Of a stretch of DNA of 7,426 nucleotides, positions 1 through 7,085 are shown in pieces. The position numbers were made by a program, and so were the translations under genes. The stretch lies in the NCBI GenBank assembly GCA_023436515.1, contig JAEZIV010000026.1, forward strand, positions 1 to 7,426, in the 5' to 3' direction. Numbering within the stretch: position 1 is the first letter of the stretch; each line of letters begins with the position of its first letter. Under the pieces are notes generated by a model, which saw only the letters and a list, made by a program, of their open reading frames with translations, was not told the DNA's origin and did no database searches. This DNA comes from Bacillota bacterium. Lineage in GTDB: Bacteria; Bacillota; Clostridia; Acetivibrionales; DSM-1351.

Positions 1-751
1 CCTTTTGAATTGCTTTCATAATAATCTCATTGACTCCATACGGAAGAGATGATACAAGCTTATGGGGCTCCAAAGGCATTTCCTGTATATGCTTAAGCGC
101 TACAGATACCGGTGTATCTCCATCAAAGGGAACCTTACCGGTTACCATCTCATATAAAGCTATGCCGAGTGAATATAAATCTGACTTTTCATCAATAAAA
201 CCACCTCTTGCCTGTTCAGGAGAAAAATAGTGTACAGAGCCGATTGTGCTTCCCACCATGGTTATGGTTGATGAGGTCACCGCCCGAGCTATTCCAAAGT
301 CGGTTACTTTTGCAATCCCCTCTTTGGTTAATAGTATATTGTGGGGCTTGATATCCCTATGTACAATATTATTCTTGTGAGCATGTTCAATTGCAGAGCA
401 AATCTGAATGGTTATTTTTATAGCATCCTGCCAATTTATAGCTCCATGCTTATTAATAAACTCCTTCAAGGTCATACCATCAACATATTCCATTACAATG
501 TAATGTACATCGTCTTGATGTCCCACATCATAAATTGATACAACATTAGGATGTGACAGGCTAGCAACAGCCTGTGCTTCTACTTTAAACCGTTTTACAA
601 ATTCTTCATCATTAATGAAATCTGTACGTAGTATTTTGATAGCAACAAATCTATTAAGCAGTGTACACTTAGCTTTGTAAACTACTGCCATACCTCCGCC
701 GCCTATCTTCTCCAACAAAAGGTATCTATTTCCTAATATTTGTCCTTCCAT
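1..751 (-). CDS. prkC: Hanks-type Ser/Thr protein kinase PrkC (N-terminal kinase domain, partial)
   Basis: Eukaryotic-like serine/threonine kinase that phosphorylates proteins on Ser/Thr and, in relatives, senses cell-wall fragments through extracellular PASTA repeats. The 250 codons seen are open from ATG 751-749 to the window edge, and they cover nearly the whole catalytic domain. Visible motifs are the glycine loop [10 protein letters not shown] (16-25), catalytic lysine K39 in VAIK, the alpha-C glutamate E58, the catalytic loop HRDIKPHN (131-138, base D133), DFG (151-153), an activation segment with phosphorylatable T162, T164, S168 and T169, and [10 protein letters not shown] (171-180). 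The expected juxtamembrane region, membrane helix and PASTA repeats would lie beyond position 1 and cannot be confirmed. An in-frame TAA just upstream fixes the ATG as the first usable start. A modest AGAGG (760-764) lies 8 nt before it. It follows prpC, its presumed antagonist, by 98 nt. Confidence 0.95.
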   Translation of the reverse strand, partial: MEGQILGNRYLLLEKIGGGGMAVVYKAKCTLLNRFVAIKILRTDFINDEEFVKRFKVEAQAVASLSHPNVVSIYDVGHQDDVHYIVMEYVDGMTLKEFINKHGAINWQDAIKITIQICSAIEHAHKNNIVHRDIKPHNILLTKEGIAKVTDFGIARAVTSSTITMVGSTIGSVHYFSPEQARGGFIDEKSDLYSLGIALYEMVTGKVPFDGDTPVSVALKHIQEMPLEPHKLVSSLPYGVNEIIMKAIQK

Positions 752-759
752 TTTTTATG

Positions 760-764
760 CCTCT
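760..764 (-). promoter_or_regulatory. Probable ribosome binding site of prkC
   Basis: AGAGG on the minus strand, 8 nt before the prkC ATG. It is weaker than the AAGGAGGT at 808-815, which is too far away (56 nt) to serve this start directly. Confidence 0.5.
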
Positions 765-807
765 GCCCCAGCATTTCATAAACCTAACGAAATGTTATGA
801 GCTCGGT

Positions 808-815
808 ACCTCCTT
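808..815 (-). promoter_or_regulatory. Orphan Shine-Dalgarno sequence in the prpC-prkC gap
   Basis: AAGGAGGT on the minus strand is the strongest Shine-Dalgarno match in this gap, but no ATG, GTG or TTG lies 4-14 nt downstream. The first ATG comes roughly 27 nt later and is out of frame with prkC. A 6-bp inverted repeat (CATTTC/GAAATG, arms 772-777 and 789-794) lies between it and the prkC start. It may be a ribosome standby site, the relic of an older start, or chance. Confidence 0.4.
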
Positions 816-849
816 ATACTTTTATTAGAACCTGAACCTTCACCTCTAT

Positions 850-1575
850 CTACATTTTTCCGATTATCACTGTTATATTGTCTTCTCCGCCTCTATTGTT
901 GGCATTCTGAATCAAACTATCACATGCATTCTGAGGTTCTTCATTATTTATTATTATTTCCATAATTTCCTGCTCTGTAAGCATATTTGTTAAGCCATCT
1001 GTACAGAGTAATATGATATCATTTTCTTTGATATCAATCTCGTATGTATCAACCTGTAAATCAAGTTCATAACCCACTGCTCGTGTAATAAGATTTTTAT
1101 TCGGGTGGTTAATGGCCTCATCCTTTGTTATTGAGCCATTTTTGACAAGCTCCTCAATAAAGGAATGATCCCACGTCAGCTTATCTATGGTGTTGTCTCT
1201 TATTACATAGACACGGCTATCTCCTACATGCCCTATATATAGCTTCTTGTTCATAATTACTGCTACTATAAGAGTTGTACCCATACCCTGGGTTGCCTCC
1301 TCCAACAGAGAGTAATTGTAAACCTCATCATTAACATTTGTAATCATGCTCTTTAGCAGTTCAGGTATGTTTTCACTTTTCCAATCAGCCTTCAGCAACA
1401 AATTGCAGACTGAATCAACCGCTTGTTTACTGGCTACTTCGCCGCATTTATGTCCACCCATCCCGTCGGCCACAACAAAGCAGGCGGGTACTCCAGGATA
1501 TCCAACCAGAACATTACAGTTATCCTCATTTAGTTGTCTTTTTAGTCCCCTATCAGTTCTAATTCCGTATTTCAA
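850..1575 (-). CDS. prpC: PP2C-family Ser/Thr protein phosphatase PrpC (Stp)
   Basis: Cytoplasmic, metal-dependent phosphatase that removes phosphate from Ser/Thr residues, in particular from the kinase encoded next and its substrates. The protein of 241 residues covers the complete bacterial PP2C domain and is close to the usual 240-255. Motifs in order: RTDRGLKRQLNEDN (6-19, metal ligand D18), VADGMGGH (35-42, ligand D37), GMGTT (97-101), GHVGDSRVY (115-123), LITRAVG (162-168), CTDGLTNML (191-199, ligand D193) and GGEDNIT (229-235, ligand D232). All core acidic metal ligands are present, so it should be active. I chose TTG at 1575 because the family normally begins at the KYGxRTDxG segment and an AGGAG lies 10 nt upstream. 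An in-frame TTG at 1611 would add 12 residues but has no ribosome binding site. The start lies 39 nt after the rlmN stop. Confidence 0.93.
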   Translation of the reverse strand: MKYGIRTDRGLKRQLNEDNCNVLVGYPGVPACFVVADGMGGHKCGEVASKQAVDSVCNLLLKADWKSENIPELLKSMITNVNDEVYNYSLLEEATQGMGTTLIVAVIMNKKLYIGHVGDSRVYVIRDNTIDKLTWDHSFIEELVKNGSITKDEAINHPNKNLITRAVGYELDLQVDTYEIDIKENDIILLCTDGLTNMLTEQEIMEIIINNEEPQNACDSLIQNANNRGGEDNITVIIGKM

Positions 1576-1585
1576 AACAAAATCA

Positions 1586-1590
1586 CTCCT
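1586..1590 (-). promoter_or_regulatory. Ribosome binding site deciding the prpC start
   Basis: AGGAG on the minus strand, 10 nt before TTG 1575. It lies inside the extended reading frame from TTG 1611, which itself has no Shine-Dalgarno sequence, so it argues for the shorter protein. Confidence 0.6.
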
Positions 1591-1614
1591 GAACCAAACA
1601 CCAAATACCAAAAG

Positions 1615-2649
1615 CTAAAAGCAATTACTGTCAAGTCTGTTTCTTCTAAGCTGTCCGCATGCTGCGTTTATATCGCTCCCAAGCTCTCTTCTGACAGTAG
1701 TTTCAATTCCTCTTGATTCCATAATGTTTTTAAATTTTTCTATCTGAATTCGCGAGCTCCTTTTATATCCATTTCCCTGAACAGTGTTAACCGGAATCAA
1801 ATTAACATGACACAGCATTCCTTTTAACAGCCCGGCAAGTTCCCGTGCATCCTGTTCTGAATCGTTCTCTCCCGAAATCATTGCATATTCAAAGGTTATT
1901 CTTCTCTTTGTACTCTCTGTATATATCTTACATGCTGAGAGTAATTTGTCAATAGAATAGGCTCTGTTGACCGGCATCATAGCCGAACGCTTGTCATCTC
2001 TTGCACTGTGAAGGGATACGGACAAGGTTACCGGTATTTTTTCCTCAGCTAACTTTAGTATTCCGGGAACGACTCCGCAGGTTGAAAGTGAAATATTTCT
2101 CATACCGACCATTAAACCGTCCGGATGGTTTACTATTCTTAAAAATTTCTCAACATTATCGTAATTGTCGAGTGGTTCACCAATACCCATTAATACTATA
2201 TGCCCTATTCTATTTCCCGAGTCCTCCTGCATGGACATTACCTGATCAAGCATCTCACCTGCAGTTAGGTTTCTTGAAAAATCAGCTCCGGTTGAGGCAC
2301 AGAAGGTGCACCCCATCCTACAGCCAGCCTGTGAGGAGATGCATGCGGTAAAACCATGCTTATATTCCATTAGCACACTTTCAATTATATTCCCGTCTTC
2401 AAGTTCAAACAAGTATTTTGCTGTAGAATCTAATTTTGATTGAATTTTATTTACCTGCTTACTCCTGATGATTTTACTTACATTACTCAAATCAAGTCTC
2501 AATTGCTTTGACAGGTTTGTCATTTCATCAATAGCTTTTATTCCGCTGTTTACCCACTTGAAAATCTGTTTTGCCCTAAACTTTTGTTGACCCATTTCAG
2601 ATAGCAAGTTTTCCAGCTCTTCTATGGTCATATCCATTAAATTCTTCAT
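1615..2649 (-). CDS. rlmN: Dual-specificity RNA methyltransferase RlmN (23S rRNA A2503 / tRNA A37 C2-methylation)
   Basis: Cytoplasmic radical-SAM enzyme that makes 2-methyladenosine at A2503 of 23S rRNA and, in studied members, A37 of some tRNAs, supporting accuracy at the peptidyl transferase centre. The 344 residues are full length for the family. The iron-sulfur motif CxxxCxxC is C110, C114 and C117. The two cysteines of the methyl-transfer mechanism are both seen: C103, seven residues before the cluster motif, and C331 in the C-terminal ACGQL segment. [12 protein letters not shown] is the SAM-binding GGEP-like region in its usual Firmicutes form, and LSVSLHS is also present. The [14 protein letters not shown] context after the cluster points to RlmN and not the resistance enzyme Cfr. 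ATG 2649 has an AGGAAG 4 nt upstream (2654-2659); ATG codons 5 and 7 are less likely starts. It follows rsmB by 40 nt. Confidence 0.96.
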   Translation of the reverse strand: MKNLMDMTIEELENLLSEMGQQKFRAKQIFKWVNSGIKAIDEMTNLSKQLRLDLSNVSKIIRSKQVNKIQSKLDSTAKYLFELEDGNIIESVLMEYKHGFTACISSQAGCRMGCTFCASTGADFSRNLTAGEMLDQVMSMQEDSGNRIGHIVLMGIGEPLDNYDNVEKFLRIVNHPDGLMVGMRNISLSTCGVVPGILKLAEEKIPVTLSVSLHSARDDKRSAMMPVNRAYSIDKLLSACKIYTESTKRRITFEYAMISGENDSEQDARELAGLLKGMLCHVNLIPVNTVQGNGYKRSSRIQIEKFKNIMESRGIETTVRRELGSDINAACGQLRRNRLDSNCF

Positions 2650-2689
2650 ATAGCTTCCTAACCTATGTGTTTTAACTTATTTGGCATTT

Positions 2690-4045
2690 CTATTCGTCAC
2701 TTACCTTTACAAGCTTGCTTATGAAAAACCCGTCTGTCTTATCAATGTTGGGATATAGCTGGATAAATCCCTCTTGTGCAGTCGAGCCTTTTAGCTTATC
2801 AGGAATAATATTCCCAAAAGCCGCCAGCTTGAAACCCTTGTTTTCTCCTAAGAAAGCTCTGACATTGTCAATATTCTCTTCCTGTTGAATGGTACAGGTG
2901 CTGTAAACCAGATATCCTCCGGGTTTGACGTATTTCGATGCATTTGATAGTATCTTCCTCTGCAGGCGGATAAGGTCTCCCTGTCCCGAAATATTTTGAG
3001 AGTATTTAATATCCGGCTTCTTTCTGATAATGCCAAGACCGGTGCAGGGGGCATCTACCAGTACTCTGTCTGCCTTACCTATAAGCTCCTCATCAAGCTT
3101 TTCTGCATCAAATAGCTCAGTTTTTATTATGTCGATACCTAACCTAATAGCTGTGCTCTCTACCAGCTTCAGTTTATGAGGATGAATATCCCTAGCTAGA
3201 ACAGTCCCCCTGTTATTCATAAGCTGAGCCATATGTGTTGACTTGCCACCGGGTGCACTGCACACATCCACCGCCAGCTGTCCTTCCTCAGGCTCAAGGA
3301 TTACTGAAGAAAGCATGGAGCTTTCATCCTGCACCGTAAAATAACCCTTTTGGAAGGCCTCAAGCTTTGTTATGGAGGAAGGGTTCTCAAGGATTACTGC
3401 CTCCTTCAGATATTTACCTTCGCGGGCTTTACACCCTTCCTTTTCAAGAGCAGCCAACAGCTCTTCCCGAGATGTGTTTAAGGTATTTACCCTGACACTA
3501 AAGTCCGGAACCGAATTATTACTGATAAGTATGTCCTCTGTAAACATAGCTCCAAACCTTGCAACCCACAAAGCAACCAGTTCCTCGGGATGGGAGTACA
3601 CTATGCTTAAATGTCGTACAATATCGCTTTTATCCGGATAGGGTATATTTTCTCTGCTTCTGGAAATATTTCTCAGGACACCATTTACGAAACGACTTGA
3701 AGCCTGATGACCATATCGTTTAGCCAGCTCAACACTGGTATTGCAGGCTGCAGACACTGGAACTCTATCTGTGTGCAGTAGCTGGTATATTCCCATTCTC
3801 AATATATTTTTTATCCAGGGTGACAGCTTCTTTAGCTTCACGCTGGAAAATCTGTCCATTATATAATCTATTTCAATAAGCCACTTAACTGTCCCATATG
3901 CAAGCTCTGTTGCAAAAGCCCGGTCAATTTCCCTCAATTCGCTGCATTCAAGATATTTATTAACAGATATGTTTGAATATGCTGATTTTTCACTCACATC
4001 ATATAATATTTTCAGTGCAGTTTCTCTCGCCAAATCAATTGCCAT
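2690..4045 (-). CDS. rsmB: 16S rRNA (cytosine-C5) methyltransferase RsmB (Sun)
   Basis: Cytoplasmic SAM-dependent enzyme that methylates a cytosine of 16S rRNA (C967 in E. coli numbering). The 451 residues match the family. Residues 1 to about 135 form the NusB-like RNA-binding domain (RAFATELAYGTVKW at 42-55, FVNGVLRNI at 119-127). A linker follows, then the Rossmann-type methyltransferase domain: FTVQDESSML (236-245), SAM-binding motif DVCSAPGGK (260-268), RVLVDAPCTGLG (327-338) and YSTCTIQQEEN (381-391). The two catalytic cysteines of the m5C methyltransferases are C334 and C384, with C384 the expected nucleophile and C334 the one aiding product release. ATG 4045 has a good AGGAG (4051-4055) 5 nt upstream. 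The zinc peptidase gene ends only 20 nt before it, so the two are probably co-transcribed. Confidence 0.96.
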   Translation of the reverse strand: MAIDLARETALKILYDVSEKSAYSNISVNKYLECSELREIDRAFATELAYGTVKWLIEIDYIMDRFSSVKLKKLSPWIKNILRMGIYQLLHTDRVPVSAACNTSVELAKRYGHQASSRFVNGVLRNISRSRENIPYPDKSDIVRHLSIVYSHPEELVALWVARFGAMFTEDILISNNSVPDFSVRVNTLNTSREELLAALEKEGCKAREGKYLKEAVILENPSSITKLEAFQKGYFTVQDESSMLSSVILEPEEGQLAVDVCSAPGGKSTHMAQLMNNRGTVLARDIHPHKLKLVESTAIRLGIDIIKTELFDAEKLDEELIGKADRVLVDAPCTGLGIIRKKPDIKYSQNISGQGDLIRLQRKILSNASKYVKPGGYLVYSTCTIQQEENIDNVRAFLGENKGFKLAAFGNIIPDKLKGSTAQEGFIQLYPNIDKTDGFFISKLVKVSDE

Positions 4046-4050
4046 ATAAT

Positions 4051-4055
4051 CTCCT
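4051..4055 (-). promoter_or_regulatory. Ribosome binding site of rsmB
   Basis: AGGAG on the minus strand with 5-nt spacing to ATG 4045, within the 20-nt gap after the zinc peptidase stop codon. Confidence 0.7.
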
Positions 4056-4065
4056 GTTAATAAGT

Positions 4066-4764
4066 CTAGTTCTTGTTCTTACGATTCCCCGCCAACAGCA
4101 GTAGCCTAAGAAAGTTTGCTATAGCTACAAGTGCCGATGCGACATAAGTCATAGCAGCCGCGCTTAAAACCTTTTTTGCAGCCTTGAGCTCTTCGCCCAT
4201 CAAAATGCTGTGACCTTCCAGACTGGCGATGGCCCTTTTACTTGCATTAAATTCTACAGGAAGAGTTATCAGATAGAATAGGACGGCTGCTGCAAATAGT
4301 AATAAGCCCACATTGATCAACACTGACCAGCTCATAACCAGACCAAGTATAGCTAAGGCTGGCCCTGCCTGAGAGCCTAAATTTGCAACTGGTACCATAT
4401 AGCTTCTCAAAGCAAGAGGTCCATAGCTGACATTGTGCTGTATAGCATGTCCGGTCTCATGGGCTGCAACTCCTATAGCTGCAACAGATCTGCTTGAATA
4501 TGTTGCGTCAGACAAACGGAGAACCTTCTTCCGGGGGTCATAATGGTCTGTCAATTCCCCCTGGACTCTGGCAACCTGAACATCATATATTCCATTTGCC
4601 TTGAGAAGATATTCTGCCACCTCAGCCCCTGTCATATTTCTTGAATTGGCTACTTGCCTGTACCTGTTAAAGGTGCCTTTTACGCGAAATGAGGCTATCA
4701 TTGATAATATAACCGCTGGAACTACCAATATAAGATAATATTGATCCATATAAAAATATCCCAT
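4066..4764 (-). CDS. YugP-like membrane zinc metallopeptidase (Zn_peptidase_2 family)
   Basis: Predicted integral-membrane neutral zinc peptidase related to Bacillus subtilis YugP (family PF04298 from memory); substrate unknown. The 232 residues show an N-terminal helix (about 9-26), a soluble segment with MTGAEVAEYLLKANG (44-58) and DHYDPRKKVLRLSDATY (73-89), then the zinc motif HETGH (102-106) with H102 and H106 as ligands and E103 as general base. Hydrophobic stretches follow at about 128-147, 148-168 and 202-225. LPVEFNASKRA (168-178) is the family's second conserved block, and E171 is the likely third zinc ligand (inference). I moved the start from ATG 4776 to ATG 4764, because GGAGGG (4769-4774) is placed ideally for the latter and overlaps the former. 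It lies 79 nt after the DUF116 gene and 20 nt before rsmB; B. subtilis has its homologue elsewhere. Confidence 0.88.
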   Translation of the reverse strand: MGYFYMDQYYLILVVPAVILSMIASFRVKGTFNRYRQVANSRNMTGAEVAEYLLKANGIYDVQVARVQGELTDHYDPRKKVLRLSDATYSSRSVAAIGVAAHETGHAIQHNVSYGPLALRSYMVPVANLGSQAGPALAILGLVMSWSVLINVGLLLFAAAVLFYLITLPVEFNASKRAIASLEGHSILMGEELKAAKKVLSAAAMTYVASALVAIANFLRLLLLAGNRKNKN

Positions 4765-4768
4765 AAAA

Positions 4769-4774
4769 CCCTCC
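4769..4774 (-). promoter_or_regulatory. Ribosome binding site deciding the zinc peptidase start
   Basis: GGAGGG on the minus strand, 4 nt before ATG 4764. The upstream in-frame ATG at 4776 touches this element and has no Shine-Dalgarno sequence of its own. Confidence 0.7.
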
Positions 4775-4807
4775 ATTTACTCTAAGTTGTACTTACTAAA
4801 TCATTGT

Positions 4808-4835
4808 TGCATAGCCACAGTTAACCAAAAGTCAA
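4808..4835 (-). promoter_or_regulatory. Weak candidate sigma-A promoter before the zinc peptidase gene
   Basis: TTGACT (4830-4835) is a 5/6 match to the -35 consensus. A 16-nt spacer separates it from TATGCA (4808-4813), which matches the -10 consensus in only its first three bases. It sits in the 79-nt gap after the DUF116 stop. The poor -10 makes this speculative; if real, it would let the zinc peptidase, rsmB and downstream genes be transcribed separately from fmt. Confidence 0.2.
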
Positions 4836-4843
4836 ACCTCGGC

Positions 4844-5590
4844 TTAATAAATCAACTGTTCTACACGCTGTTTTATTGCAGCAATGTCATCATCGGTATT
4901 GAAACAGGGACCCATTGGCTGGATGTTGGTTACCCCAATAACAGGTATACCTTTTACATCCAGTATTCCACTCATCAGATCCCTCTCACAGGCGACAGAA
5001 ATAATAAGCTTTGGATTGTTTTCCTTGATTATTTTTCTAGCAACTGTGCCACCGGTAGCTATAAACATCCTTATGTTCTTTCCGGCAGTATACTCTAAAA
5101 GCTCCCCTACTTTACACCTGCCACATTTCTCACAGAATTTTGCATTATTTGTTACCTTTAATACACATTGACTGTTCTGAATGCAGTGGGGTAATAATAG
5201 CATAACTTCTTCGGCCTTGTACTTATTATTCTCGGATTCAACTACTAAATTATTCAGCTCTATGTAAAATAACCTGATGCTCTTTTTTATTTTACTTCTC
5301 TTAAATAATAACAGAGCTAGTGGCAGCATTATTTGCATACCGGATTTTGTAAGCTTTAAAAGCAGACCCCTGACCTTTTTGCTTCTATAGGCGTAAATAA
5401 TTGCCCCGCTCATTAACATTAGCCAAATAATACATATACCAATTAAGGCAATAAAAAACAGCAAAACTATATTGTAGACCTTAAGGGAAGCATGGGCATA
5501 TGCTATGCCGAACACCAGTAGCAGTAAAGTAAATACAAGAAATATTATTATTGATGTTCTTATAAAAATTCTAATATTATTACTCTCCAA
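4844..5590 (-). CDS. DUF116 family membrane protein with conserved cysteines, function unknown
   Basis: Recognised as a DUF116 protein (PF01976 from memory); the reaction is unknown. The 248 residues split into a membrane-anchored N-terminal half, with hydrophobic helices at about 12-32 and 39-66 and a further hydrophobic patch near 85-96, and a soluble C-terminal half. The latter carries seven cysteines: C136 (LPHC), C142, C153, C156 and C159 (FCEKCGRC), C201 (VACERD) and C229 (MGPCFNT). The cluster, with an ATGGTVARKII segment (178-188), suggests metal or iron-sulfur binding, but that is inference. The start is TTG at 5590, supported by AGGAG (5597-5601) 6 nt upstream. The first 11 nt overlap the end of fmt, so translation is probably coupled. 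It sits between fmt and the zinc peptidase, which B. subtilis lacks at this locus. The short hydrophobic N terminus begins with two charged residues only, and no cleavable signal is evident. Confidence 0.85.
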   Translation of the reverse strand: MESNNIRIFIRTSIIIFLVFTLLLLVFGIAYAHASLKVYNIVLLFFIALIGICIIWLMLMSGAIIYAYRSKKVRGLLLKLTKSGMQIMLPLALLLFKRSKIKKSIRLFYIELNNLVVESENNKYKAEEVMLLLPHCIQNSQCVLKVTNNAKFCEKCGRCKVGELLEYTAGKNIRMFIATGGTVARKIIKENNPKLIISVACERDLMSGILDVKGIPVIGVTNIQPMGPCFNTDDDIAAIKQRVEQLIY

Positions 5591-6518
5591 GTGTTACTCC
5601 TGTATCTATTTTGTGACCTCTTACATAATCTCTTACGCTCATTCTCTTTGATGAGTCAAATTGAACTTCAGTAATCAAGAGGTTCTCATCAGAGCATTTG
5701 ACTAAAATACCCTCATCACTTACCTTCAATATCTCACCGTTTTTGCGGCTGCCCTCAGCCCTATCCTTGACAACAACAGATTTCCAGACTCTCATTCTGT
5801 CACCTAACAGAAATGTATAGGCACCAGGCCAGGGATCTGTACCTCTTATAAGGTTATGGATTTCAATAGCCCTTTTATTCCAGTCAATAAGCCCCAGTTC
5901 CTTTGTCATCATAGGGGCATATGAGGATTGTGAATCCTCCTGGGGAATCCTTTTCAGTGTACCCTTCTTTAACTGAAGTAAGGTTTCCTTTAACACCTCA
6001 GCCCCCAGCAGAGCCATTTTATCATGTAATTCTCCAACCGTCATTTCAGGTGTTATCTCAAGCTCCTTTTTTAGAAGCATATCACCTGTATCAATTCCAA
6101 CATCGGTAAACATAGTTGTAATTCCTGTTTTTGTTTCACCGTTTATTATTACCCAATTAATTGGAGCCGCCCCTCTGTACGCAGGAAGCAGTGAACCGTG
6201 AACGTTTATACATCCATACTTCGGAACCTCAAGCAAATCCTTGGACAGAATTTTACCATAAGCCGCTGTAATTAGAAGGTCAGGCTCCAAGGCTCTGATT
6301 TGCTCTATAAACTCAGGAGTTTTTACCCTATCCGGCTGCAAAACCTCTAATCCCTGTTTAATAGCATATTCCTTGGCAGGGGGGGCTGTCATTTTTTTAC
6401 CTCTACCCTTGGGTTTATCTGGCTGTGTTACAACTGCAGCAATATTGTATCCCTCATTAACTAACATCTCAAGACTCGGTACAGCATAATCAGGAGTACC
6501 CATAAAAACTATTCTCAA
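5580..6518 (-). CDS. fmt: Methionyl-tRNA formyltransferase Fmt
   Basis: Cytoplasmic enzyme that transfers a formyl group from 10-formyltetrahydrofolate to the amino group of Met-tRNA(fMet), producing the initiator used in bacterial translation. The 312 residues are full length. The N-terminal Rossmann-like catalytic domain starts MRIVFMGTPDYAVPSLE, with the tRNA-contacting loop QPDKPKGRGKKM at 32-43. The catalytic triad of the formyltransferase family is seen as N105 and H107 in INVHGSLLPAYRGAAP (104-119) and D143 in DVGIDTGDML (139-148). The C-terminal OB-like domain covers roughly 205-312. The start is TTG 6518, with GGGAGG (6524-6529) 5 nt upstream; the next in-frame ATG, codon 6, would cut off the first beta strand. 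It follows def by 61 nt and overlaps the next gene by 11 nt. The deformylase gene upstream encodes the enzyme that undoes its product on nascent proteins. Confidence 0.97.
   Translation of the reverse strand: MRIVFMGTPDYAVPSLEMLVNEGYNIAAVVTQPDKPKGRGKKMTAPPAKEYAIKQGLEVLQPDRVKTPEFIEQIRALEPDLLITAAYGKILSKDLLEVPKYGCINVHGSLLPAYRGAAPINWVIINGETKTGITTMFTDVGIDTGDMLLKKELEITPEMTVGELHDKMALLGAEVLKETLLQLKKGTLKRIPQEDSQSSYAPMMTKELGLIDWNKRAIEIHNLIRGTDPWPGAYTFLLGDRMRVWKSVVVKDRAEGSRKNGEILKVSDEGILVKCSDENLLITEVQFDSSKRMSVRDYVRGHKIDTGVTLGE
5597..5601 (-). promoter_or_regulatory. Ribosome binding site of the DUF116 gene, inside fmt
   Basis: AGGAG on the minus strand lies within the last codons of fmt, 6 nt before TTG 5590. 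It supports the non-ATG start and the translational coupling of the two genes. Confidence 0.65.
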
Positions 6519-6523
6519 GCTAT

Positions 6524-6529
6524 CCTCCC
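6524..6529 (-). promoter_or_regulatory. Ribosome binding site deciding the TTG start of fmt
   Basis: GGGAGG on the minus strand with 5-nt spacing to TTG 6518, a strong signal for a non-ATG start. Confidence 0.7.
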
Positions 6530-6579
6530 ACCCACATATACATAAAACACAGTATATATGATTTCCTTTAATTCATTAA

Positions 6580-7056
6580 CTATTTCTGCATTTCTGCTAT
6601 TTCTTTCGGGTTATACATCTTATGGGCCTTGTCCTTATAAAGTACACCATCCAGATGGTCAAGTTCATGGCATATAGCTCTTGCAAAGAACTCCTCAGCC
6701 TCAATTATTACTGTCTCACCATTTCTGTCAGTATACTTTGCTTTAACATTCATAGGGCGTACCACTTCTCCCGAAAAGCCGGGCATACTCAGACAACCCT
6801 CTATTCCATCCTGTTCTCCGTTTTGCTCCAGAATAACAGGATTTATCATTTCAAATAATCCGTTTCCTACGTCAATAACGACCACCCTCTTTAGTATGCC
6901 AATCTGAGGGGCTGCCAAACCAACTCCGTCTGCCTTATACATGGTATCTGCCATGTCTTCAAGGAGAGTAATAACTCTATTATCTATAACTTCAACAGGC
7001 CTGCTTTTTTTTCTTAGGACCTCGTCACCATCTTTTCTTATCTCTCTATATGCCAT
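6580..7056 (-). CDS. def: Peptide deformylase Def
   Basis: Cytoplasmic, ribosome-associated metalloenzyme that removes the N-formyl group from nascent proteins. The 158 residues have all three signature motifs: [10 protein letters not shown] (44-53, with Q51), EGCLSMPG (86-93, metal ligand C88) and [11 protein letters not shown] (130-140, ligands H130 and H134, catalytic E131). The compact length and the absence of an insertion before EGCLS fit the type 1 class; there is no long C-terminal tail. I moved the start from ATG 7071 to ATG 7056 because GGAGG (7062-7066) is 5 nt before the latter, and the first residues then read [14 protein letters not shown] as is usual. The gene lies 104 nt after priA, the largest gap in the window, which holds a hairpin, and 61 nt before fmt. 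Confidence 0.96.
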   Translation of the reverse strand: MAYREIRKDGDEVLRKKSRPVEVIDNRVITLLEDMADTMYKADGVGLAAPQIGILKRVVVIDVGNGLFEMINPVILEQNGEQDGIEGCLSMPGFSGEVVRPMNVKAKYTDRNGETVIIEAEEFFARAICHELDHLDGVLYKDKAHKMYNPKEIAEMQK

Positions 7057-7061
7057 TGAAA

Positions 7062-7066
7062 CCTCC
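7062..7066 (-). promoter_or_regulatory. Ribosome binding site deciding the def start
   Basis: GGAGG on the minus strand, 5 nt before ATG 7056. It lies within the reading frame opened by the upstream ATG 7071, whose own upstream sequence (AGGA immediately adjacent) is too close to work. Confidence 0.7.
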
Positions 7067-7085
7067 ACCATTCCTATATTTTAAT

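Noticed and set aside
799..810. GAGCTCGGTACC, identical to adjacent SacI and KpnI sites of common cloning vectors.
   Set aside because: The flanking bases do not continue into polylinker sequence on either side, and part of the match is simply the reverse complement of the AAGGAGGT element. Treated as coincidence and not vector contamination.
1576..1611. N-terminal extension of PrpC from TTG 1611.
   Set aside because: No ribosome binding site, only 3 nt after the rlmN stop, and the added residues are not part of the PP2C domain; TTG 1575 fits better.
1346..1618. Plus-strand open frame of 90 codons opposite prpC, and similar plus-strand frames opposite prkC, rlmN, rsmB, DUF116, fmt and def.
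   Set aside because: They lie antisense to well-recognised genes, have no family-like motifs and no convincing ribosome binding sites.
2848..3054. 68-codon minus-strand frame inside rsmB.
   Set aside because: It is an alternative frame of rsmB covering its conserved motifs; the rsmB frame is intact, so there is no frameshift to explain.
6535..6560. AT-rich inverted repeat (CATATAC / GTATATATG) between def and fmt.
   Set aside because: At best six AT-rich pairs in an AT-rich gap, with no T-run or other signal; chance is the simplest reading.
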